Assembly (NCBI GenBank): GCA_032718565.1
Contig: JAVGVS010000002.1
Coordinates: 7,530,560-7,594,559 of the forward strand
DNA length: 64,000 nt
Reading direction: 5' to 3'
Source: Distichodus sexfasciatus
Taxonomy: Eukaryota; Chordata; Actinopteri; Characiformes; Distichodontidae
Below the pieces are notes generated by a model. It ran no database searches. It saw nothing but the letters and a program-made list of their open reading frames with translations, and was not told the origin of the DNA. Position 1 is the stretch's first letter. Each line of letters opens with the position of its first letter. This document shows, piece by piece, positions 56,761 through 64,000 of the stretch. The position numbers and the translations under genes were made by a program.

Positions 56761-58048
56761 CAATCTGGGTTCACTCTTGGTTTACATAGAGGTAATGCTG
56801 TGAATAGTAATCACTCCATGGTCTTCCATTTATGTGAGTGTGTATATGTTTTTTTTGTTTTTTTTTACATTTTTTGTTTTTTTGAAGAGAACCGAAAGAG
56901 ATTCCATTTGAAAATGTAGGTTTCGCTCAAATAAACAGAAAAGATATTACTGACGTTTCTGCTGTAGCAACGCAATATAACTATTGGTATTATCTTTAAT
57001 AATATTAAGGTAGTCACTGAGAATATCCATGGATGGAAGTAACAAACTACCATTGCTCTTGTTAATGTATTAAAAGAGTTTTTTGCAGAGTTTTTTTAAA
57101 CGACTGTAATTTAACCTTTACTTTAGAAAGCAATAGAAATCACTACTTGTTACTTTGACTTCACCAGACCAATTACATATGCAAGAACATATTAAACTTA
57201 ACATAAGTGATAAATCTTCAATTTCATCCAAAGTTCAGTCTGCATTACTGTAGCCAGAAAAGACAGAATTGTTTTAACCATCTTTGATATGTTTATGGTA
57301 CTTTCTACGCTTCCAAAAGCTTCCTATCCTGGTAATCAAGTAAGACACAGTTAGGTAATTCCTGAGTACATGCATGCATATTTCAGCTACAATTCTTAAA
57401 GGTTTTATAGGAAAATATTAGGACGACCACTTTTATTACAATCAGTGAAACTGGAGTCATTAATTTTGCATGTTCATCCATTTTGCACTTGCACATTGTG
57501 CTAAACAATTCATGATTAGCCTAAATAATTACTCTGGTAAAGTGATTTAACTTAATTCTCTTTGGTATTAATAGCAGTAATGTAATGAGGTATTGTACTG
57601 AGACGATATTCATCTTTATAAAGAGTCTCCCTTTTCAGCTGAATGCCTATTCCTGCTTTTTCTTCTTTTTCTTCCTGTTTGAAAATACTCTGGAATTTAT
57701 TAACATATTTTTTTCAACACCACTAATTAAAAAAAATCAATAATGTAACTTTACCTTTACTTGAGTACAGGGATTTACTGTTCTCCTGGGAGTACCGTAT
57801 AAATTGGTAATACCCAGCTCACATGTGGGTGGTGTGGCAGATGATGACTGGTGCAAAAACGGGAAGAAAATGGAAAAAAAGAAAAGGCATAGGGGAAAAC
57901 AGCAGAGAGATGAAAATGTGTGGACCGGCGGTCTGCAGCCAGGAGAATAAATTCAGCTAATACAATGAAGGAGCCAGTTCATAGAGCGGAAGAGGGACCC
58001 CCACTTCAGAGGGAGATACAAATATTGCATTAAAAGAGACAGGACCAT
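56761..58048. other. AT-rich intronic stretch, nothing recognised
   Basis: T-rich runs at about 56846-56882. The segment 57440-57580 is another homeodomain-core-rich, repeat-free piece. No gene recognised. Confidence 0.4.
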
Positions 58049-58075
58049 TTATCTTGGAGTCGGAGGGGTACTTAC

Positions 58076-58252
58076 TCGGCCGAATAAGGATCGAGCTGCC
58101 GAGCAGACACGTGTTTCCAAAGAGTTAATGATGTTGAAGACGATCGCCGAGATCCGTTCCTGAGACAGATGCACGGTGTCCATTAGGACGATAACAAGCC
58201 GCTGCTGTTTCTGCCTCTTGCACTGCTGCTGCCGAGGACCGTGTTGCAACAT
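58076..58252 (-). other. Candidate coding exon on the opposite strand, gene unrecognised
   Basis: On the minus strand an ATG (58252-58250), preceded by an in-frame TGA, opens 59 codons that run exactly to CGA|GTAAGT (donor 58075-58070), phase 0. The protein is Gln/Lys/Arg-rich at first (QQQCKRQKQQRLVIVLMDTV) then amphipathic (ERISAIVFNIINSLETRV, AARSLFGR). Composition is coding-like and CpG-rich relative to surroundings. I recognise no family. It may equally be a conserved non-coding element that happens to be open. Confidence 0.3.
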
Positions 58253-58620
58253 AAGGAAGAGATTTCAGGTGCGGTAGCCACATTGAGATGAGTTACTCTA
58301 CTGAACATCTTTCAACACATCCATTTGCAGTGTACACTCGCTGTCTTCTTCATTACAATAAAACAAATCTGGTGCCCACACTCACCTCTCCAATTATGAG
58401 TTATAGCTACTGTATAAGTGCACTGTATAAGCGTACAACTACTGGTGCTTGTAGTCAATCTGTTGCCATGCCAATTGTGAAGAATTTACTCACTACAAAT
58501 TTGTAAAAAGTCACAAAAACTCCTGGATAAAATAACCCCTTACTTATTCAGCTTAATTGTTATAAAATCTCTCTTCTTCTGTACGTCATGTAGATCAACA
58601 GTCGGAGTTATGTTTCTAAT

Positions 58621-58800
58621 GGTTGGTGGTGGTCTGCTGACTAGGATGCTGACTTCTGGACCAAGAGGTTGCGGGTTTGAATCCTATGTCCAGCACAACC
58701 GTAATTGGGTCCCTGAGCAAGACCCTTAACCCCAAACTGCTCCAATGAGGTGCACTGTGTGCTGTGCTGTGTTCACAGTAACAAATAATCACTCACTTTA
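58621..58800 (+). mobile_element. tRNA-derived SINE, variant of family A with different body
   Basis: Head GGTTGGTGGTGGTCTGCTGAC, B-box-like AGGTTGCGGGTTTGAATCC, a distinct middle TGGGTCCCTGAGCAAGACCC and TTAACCCCAAACTGCTCC, then the family A 3' end GGTGCACTGTGTGCTGTG, GTTCACAGTAACAAATAATC and ACTCACTTT. The middle is of another SINE type, so this looks like a chimeric or subfamily element sharing the tail. Confidence 0.75.
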
Positions 58801-59284
58801 ATTCTTGTGCTTTCCTTCTCATTTTTTTGGCTTCAGACTTGGCTTCAGCCTCAGTTCTGGCTGTGCACAATTGGTTGACCACTCAGAGCCTCGTCTGCCT
58901 TGGTAGGTATCTAAATACAGGGACTTCGGTTGACAGGATATTAATTGGCTGACCGTTTCCAGCCCAGTGATGACATTGACGTGGTAGTGACATGGCAAGG
59001 GCTGCAGTGCTAATGTGAGTGTGATTAGGAACAGCAATGTTGCTGGGGGTTTTTACACATCATTATCACTGCGAGAGACAGTGTGATGATGTAGCCCTTC
59101 TGTAGTCCTGACCACTGATGAAGAGCAAGTGGAAAGTTACACAAACTGCACATGGCAACAGATGGAACTAAAGCCCGTAACTGCGCTACATCTGCCAGTG
59201 GAGACACAATGCACCTATGTGTTCCTACCTCACCAGCTAGTTGTTTCTAATTAGATTTTCTCATGTTTGCACAGCGCTTAAGAA
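58801..59284. other. Unique stretch, nothing recognised
   Basis: No reading frame with coding support and no repeat recognised. Confidence 0.4.
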
Positions 59285-59322
59285 ATATATATATATATAT
59301 GTATATATATATAATATGTATG

Positions 59323-59381
<59 letters not shown>
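59285..59381. repeat. (TA)n microsatellite with GTAT interruptions
   Basis: Two long AT runs are separated by a TATGTATGTATGTG segment. It is likely unstable in length and cruciform-prone. Confidence 0.93.
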
Positions 59382-59382
<1 letters not shown>

Positions 59383-60197
59383 CAGTATGTTAAAAATTGC
59401 TCACGGATTCTAAGTCAGTGATATTTCTTATTTACCTCTTGCACAGTAATTACATTCTATAAAAACACCTGTGATAGTACATAAGTACTCGAGTCTCTAA
59501 ATCCAGATATACTCACATAGCTACTGTAGACTAAATTAGATCTGCAATAGCAAATCACATCTAACAGCTTCATGTAGCTCACAGGTTACACTCTGAATGA
59601 CATTCAAAAGCTTTCATCTGCATTTTCTGCAATTGCATTTTTAATACGATTAAACAGAAACTCCTACATCTAGCTGACAAGAGGACCATCTAAATCAACA
59701 GATTGTTGATTATAATTGTGTAACATTGTGGACTTTTCACACCATGCACAGGCAATGTGGAGTCCAGAAATTCAAACATGATAATTAATCAGTACAAGGG
59801 GAAGGGAAATTACTATTCTGAATTATTATGAACCTCTGTGCTACAATTCTCTTTTCCCTTTCAACTGTTAAGGTCGCAAACTACTACATTAAGGATCCAT
59901 TTAAGCATTTGTTGCTGCTCAAAATCTGTAATGGAATTTTTTGACATGGAAAAGAACCTCTGTCTGTTTTGTCTGTAGATTAATTGCAGGTTGTATGTGC
60001 TCAGCCATCATCATCGTCATCATCATCATCAAAACTTAGTTACTGTAAATTAAAGAAGAGGACCCTTGAAGTTAATTAATTTTTGGACAAATTCTTAGTT
60101 GTTAGTCAGTGAATTACAGTGGATGGTTTTCAACAAATGTCTGATAGTTGCCATTTCATTATCTTTTGTTACAATGACATTTATTGAAACACTTTTT
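59382..60197. other. AT-rich stretch with an (ATC)n tract
   Basis: An (ATC/CAT)n trinucleotide tract lies at 60007-60030. Nothing else recognised. Confidence 0.45.
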
Positions 60198-60701
60198 GAA
60201 GGTCCAATGTTATACCCTTTTTCCAACAAGTTAAAATAGGTCTGTGAGCTCCACAACATGTCTCTGTAGTTTGCTGAAAATACCTCTCAGATTAGGCATT
60301 TTCGTCTGCTTTTTACCCCTCTATTTCAATCCCTTTCAGAACAGGCTGTTTCTCATCTGTATTCCTAAATGCCAATGAGCCACTGATGCTCACATCCCAC
60401 TCCAGAACTGGGGTGTAGACAGCATGGTGAGAGTTTACCTCACATCAAAATGGCCGCTGCTAACAGACCACCCATACAGCCATACATATTCAACATAACA
60501 CTCCGCTGGTAGACTTCTTCATTGCGATTACTATGCTAGTGCTTGGGAGAAAACATGACGGATCATGAAGTGCTAGCAGTTCTACCTGGGGGGCGGAGCT
60601 ACTCAGATAGGAGGGTGGAGTTATTTAAATGTCCCCTACTGTGACGTAGAAGCAGTCCAAAGGACAGAAAAAGTGATTTGTTTTCATAATATGGGACCTT
60701 T
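60198..60701. mobile_element. MITE-like element, copy 1
   Basis: Left end GAAGGTCCAATGTTAT and right end ATAATATGGGACCTTT are inverted repeats of each other. The same unit recurs reversed at 62761-63432. Shared internal landmarks are the ACTGGGGTGTAGAC block, an AAATGGCCGCTGCTAACAGAC block, AGTGCTAGCAGTTCTACCTG, GGAGGGTGGAGTTA and CCCCTACTGTGACGTAGAAG. No coding sequence. Target duplications were not resolved, so the superfamily is open. Confidence 0.78.
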
Positions 60702-62760
60702 AAAACATAGTAAATACTTTGCAAAATTTCCACATAAAGTGTTTTAAATATATTAGATACACATGCTTTTAGGTAGTTTTTGATTAATCTGTTTAACTTA
60801 AGGATTCTGGGTTATTTTAGTAAGATCATTTGCTGTCCTACTTTTTCCCCTAGAAATGTTTTGCTCTTTGAACTCAAACACACAACATTTGTCTGAAGCT
60901 CGCAACTCTTAATGACTCTATGATCAGAGTTTTTCCAATTTTAGTGCTGTTTCACCTTAATACCTAGTTTCACCTTTCTAAATATGAACCGCTATGGGAT
61001 GTGGCTGTAGCAACCTGTTAACACATTTCACTAAGCACAAATCTCATTTGAACATGTTGTTTTAGAGCAAAGTTATTTGTACTTTTAATTGAACCTGCCA
61101 GTGCAATGGAGCAAGTGCAAGTTAAGATGCAGGCCACGATACTGTGAAAATCCGTTCAAAATTTTAATGACTGCGTGGTATTTTAGAGAAGAGCAAAAAG
61201 CATGAATTGAATAATAACTATCGACACAGCGCATATGAAATGGAAGTGCGTAACTTCCTTTGAAGACGATTTTGCATATGCGAGTCAAACAGGACTTCAA
61301 ACTCAGAATTAATCAAATATTGGTTTTAGGGCTGGAGTGTTTCTCAGACTGGCCGGAGTGATCTGAAAAGAAAGTAAAAAAATATATATATCTCTTCTCC
61401 AGTTCTAATTTAAATAAATATAACTAATGGATCACTTTTACATAGCAGTTCACATCTGCAGAGATTCATTCATTATATTATTATTATTATTATTTAATTT
61501 TCCTTTTTATTGTGGCCTTCACTAATACTGTTTCTGAATGTGAACTGAATGATCTGGCAACCACACAGGACTGTGATTAAATCATTTTTTCCATAAGTAC
61601 AGTGTTCTAGCACTTTTTGACTTTTGTCTTTTGAATCCTTCACTCACACACAGTAAAGACTGGGCACTTCGGCAGCATTGTATGTTTGGTGTCAGTGTGT
61701 GAGTGATTGAAGGCTGTGTCACAGTGATGTATGGGGTCTGGGCCGGGCTTTGGACGGATGACGTGATGGATGTGTAATGCGGTACACTGGGTGCATCAGC
61801 TCACCCGCTTCACCCTACAGCAGCTCCCACAGACAGCGCAGAACCGACATCGGACAAAAGAGCGAGCGAGAGGGACAGAAAGAGTGCACCGCAGAGACTG
61901 GAAGAAAAAGAGAAAGAGAGAGAGAGGAGCATGCAAGTGGGTGAGAGATAAAGGGTAAATCATCGCAGCTCATTGTGAGCCGAGCTGCCGAAAATGAACC
62001 CTGGAGGTATTTATTCAGCTGGAGCAGCGTAATTCCAGCTGATACATTTATACATGTGAAACATGGCTCTGTTAAGCCTGGCTGGCAGCGTATTGTAAAG
62101 CTAAAATCTCTGGTTTTCTCCTCCCTGTTCCCTTTCCTTTGCATCTCTCTCTCTCGCTCTCTATCTCTGTCTCTCTCCCTCACCAAATCCCCTCCCATCT
62201 CTCTCTCTCTCGCTCTCTCTCTTTACCCCACGGTGATAAAGCACTCTAGTGTAAATGATAATCGTGGCTCTTTGGGGTTGAAATACTCATTATACTACAA
62301 CAACAGGGATCTTGTTAAAACAAGTTTTATGACATCGCTAAGAAAATTAATACAGCATGTCAAGTTTAATGGAATCTCTGTGAAATGAGTCCGATACCTT
62401 CACCCCTCTGCTTTGGTCAATGTATCTGAGAAAGATGGGAAACAAACTATTTTCAGTTTTCCAGAGTAAACAAATGACAATCAGATTTCAGCCAGTGCTG
62501 ATTCATTTGCATCACAGTGGTTTACGTGCAAATCTGTTAGTCTGAAAGTCTAATTATGTATTACATTGACCGATACATGTACACACTGTTTGAAACGAAA
62601 TTAATGAAACTATATTATTGGATTATTTAAAAGTGTGTTTTTTGAATAAAATATCTAGACAATTGTTTATTTCATAATTATACAGCATTAATGTGTAATA
62701 CACTGAATGATATCTGTACAAAAATATTGAAATAATTATCAAGTTACTGTTGTATTATTT
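60702..62760. other. Unique stretch with simple repeats
   Basis: (ATT)n at 61471-61493, a GA-rich tract at 61856-61930 and CT-rich tracts at 62143-62180 and 62196-62223. Frames across these on both strands are low-complexity artefacts. The piece 61930-62100 is repeat-free. No gene recognised. Confidence 0.45.
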
Positions 62761-63432
62761 AAAGGTCCCATATTATGTTCTTTGGACATCCATTTTTGTC
62801 TGCACTGCCTCTACACACGCTGTAAGTTTGATATAAAATGGTCAGTTGTGTTAGTATTAATTTACGAATGTCAGAAATCATGTGCTTAAATGAGCCGTTT
62901 AGATTTCTCCCCTACTTCTACGTCACAGTAGGGGGTATTTGAGTAACTCCACCCTCCTGTCTGAGAAGCTCCACTCACCTGGTAGAACTGCTAGCGCTTC
63001 CTGATCTGCCATGTTTTCTTGCAAGTGCTACACAATGTGCTACACAATCACAATGAAGTCTACCAGCAGAGTGTTGTGTTGAGCATGCACGGCTGTATGG
63101 ATGGTCTGTTAGCAGCAGCCATTTTGATTATTTTCATGTGAGGTAAACTCTTGCCATGTTGTCTACACCCCAGTTTCGGAGTGGGCCATGTGTGGGCAGC
63201 AGCGACTCATTGGCATTGTTTGAGATGGTACCTTGCTCATGAGTACCTCAGTGATAACTTTACCGGCTCTGGATTCAAACCTGCGACCACAGGGTGAACA
63301 CCCTACCATTGCACCACCAACTGCCCCAGTGTTTGCAACACTGACTGGAATCAGTTCACGTTACTTTCATGTGTGTTCATGGTAAAACCTCATGAAAATA
63401 TGACTATTTTTTCAGGATAATGTTGGACCTTT
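62761..63432. mobile_element. MITE-like element, copy 2 (inverted relative to copy 1), interrupted by a SINE piece
   Basis: Ends AAAGGTCCCATATTAT and ATAATGTTGGACCTTT are inverted repeats. Read in reverse it parallels copy 1: CTTCTACGTCACAGTAGGGG, ACTCCACCCTCC, GGTAGAACTGCTAGCGCTTC, GTCTGTTAGCAGCAGCCATT, TGTCTACACCCCAGTTT, ACTCATTGGCATT. A family A SINE fragment (63227-63327) interrupts it after that point, which accounts for most of its extra length. Confidence 0.78.
63227..63327 (-). mobile_element. SINE family A head fragment nested in MITE copy 2
   Basis: Reverse strand: GGTACCTTGCTCATGAGTAC, CTCAGTGATAACTTTACCGG, GGATTCAAACCTGCGACC (B-box complement), GGGTGAACACCCTACCATTG (A-box complement), CACCACCAACTGCCCC. 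The 3' half of the SINE is absent, an unusual state because retroposition normally loses the 5' end. Confidence 0.8.
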
Positions 63433-64000
63433 GTAGGGTCTTAAAACAGGACAATAAATATGGCATCATACAGCAATTTGTACGCTTGCCATTGTCCTCA
63501 GTTAAAGATTAACTTTTTGGGACTTAACTGTCATTAATGTTGTAAGGGCGAGCTTTGGCACCCCAAGGTGAGCTGCAGCACTTGTAGCCAGCGTTCCACA
63601 GCTAACCAACCCCGAAGATCAGTGAAAATGTAATTACTTCATTTGTCAGTGTCAGGCCGGGCCTTTACCCAGCAACCATCAGCCAAGTATTTTCCATCAC
63701 ACTGCTGCACTAAAAAGTGCTTCAGGTTTTACAGTAGATCCTGATGCTAACCATCCTTACATCATATGCTGAATATCTCATCAATAATTCAGTTGATTAG
63801 CAAGTGAGATTATCAGCAGGGTCTTAATAACATTCATCAGAATGTTTTGCATAAGGAGAGCCTATCTGTGGCAGAATCGAAAGGCTTACGTTTTTTGACC
63901 CATGCTCATTAATATTAATGGCACCTGTTTTGACATCTGTTGTCATCAGTGCAAGTTGGGTGGAGATCAGAATATGGCTGTTATTCTCCTCTAATCCCCA
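63433..64000. other. Unique sequence, conserved-looking
   Basis: Repeat-free, with AATATTAAT, TCATTAATGTTG and CATTCATCAG strings and balanced composition. Possibly conserved non-coding DNA. No exon recognised before the window end. Confidence 0.4.

Overview
The window reads as a vertebrate nuclear genome, most probably a teleost fish. It is AT-leaning and gene-poor, rich in (CA)n and (GA)n microsatellites, and carries many short interspersed elements of fish type: tRNA-derived SINEs, hAT and Tc1/mariner remnants and MITE-like elements. An otophysan fish (characiform, siluriform or gymnotiform) is my guess from the Tc1 and SINE types, but no sequence here proves it. No prokaryotic operon, CRISPR array, phage, genuine tRNA or rRNA gene was seen.

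Only one coding exon is reasonably supported. It lies at 49453-49564 (+), inside a CpG-rich block (about 48720-49560), and encodes a basic N-terminus plus a hydrophobic signal or anchor segment before a GTCAGT splice donor in phase 1. I do not recognise the gene. The 14.4 kb downstream to the window end is then probably its first intron, and the 48 kb upstream is intergenic or belongs to introns of another gene. Weaker candidate exons are at 54169-54345 (+, signal-peptide-like), 58076-58252 (-), 39327-39499 (-), 35217-35540 (+) and a 23-nt acceptor/donor-bounded piece at 28502-28524 (+). All need transcript or conservation data.

Layout: 0-8 kb is mostly unique sequence with (CA)n, (GA)n and SINE debris. 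8.9-19 kb is unique sequence with long purine tracts and two related copies of one interspersed repeat, one an internal deletion of the other (12247-12333 and 14590-15044). 19-32 kb is a transposon-rich zone with at least five tRNA-SINE copies of one family, two copies of a second SINE family, a nested pair of hAT elements each with an intact 8-bp target duplication (20954-23252), a decayed hAT transposase fragment and a Tc1 end. 32-44 kb is mostly unique sequence with a second Tc1 end and a small CpG-rich patch near 39.5 kb. 44.8-54 kb holds a cluster of microsatellite-flanked repeats around the exon, a roughly 60-bp minisatellite and a 169-bp hAT element with a perfect target duplication. 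54-64 kb has repeat-free stretches that look like conserved non-coding sequence, an AT microsatellite and two copies, in opposite orientation, of a roughly 0.5-0.7 kb MITE.

I did not find a convincing new biological system. The most informative items are the nested hAT structure with a promoter-like core, the unidentified membrane or secreted-protein first exon with its uORF, the microsatellite-bounded repeat family, and the short candidate exons.
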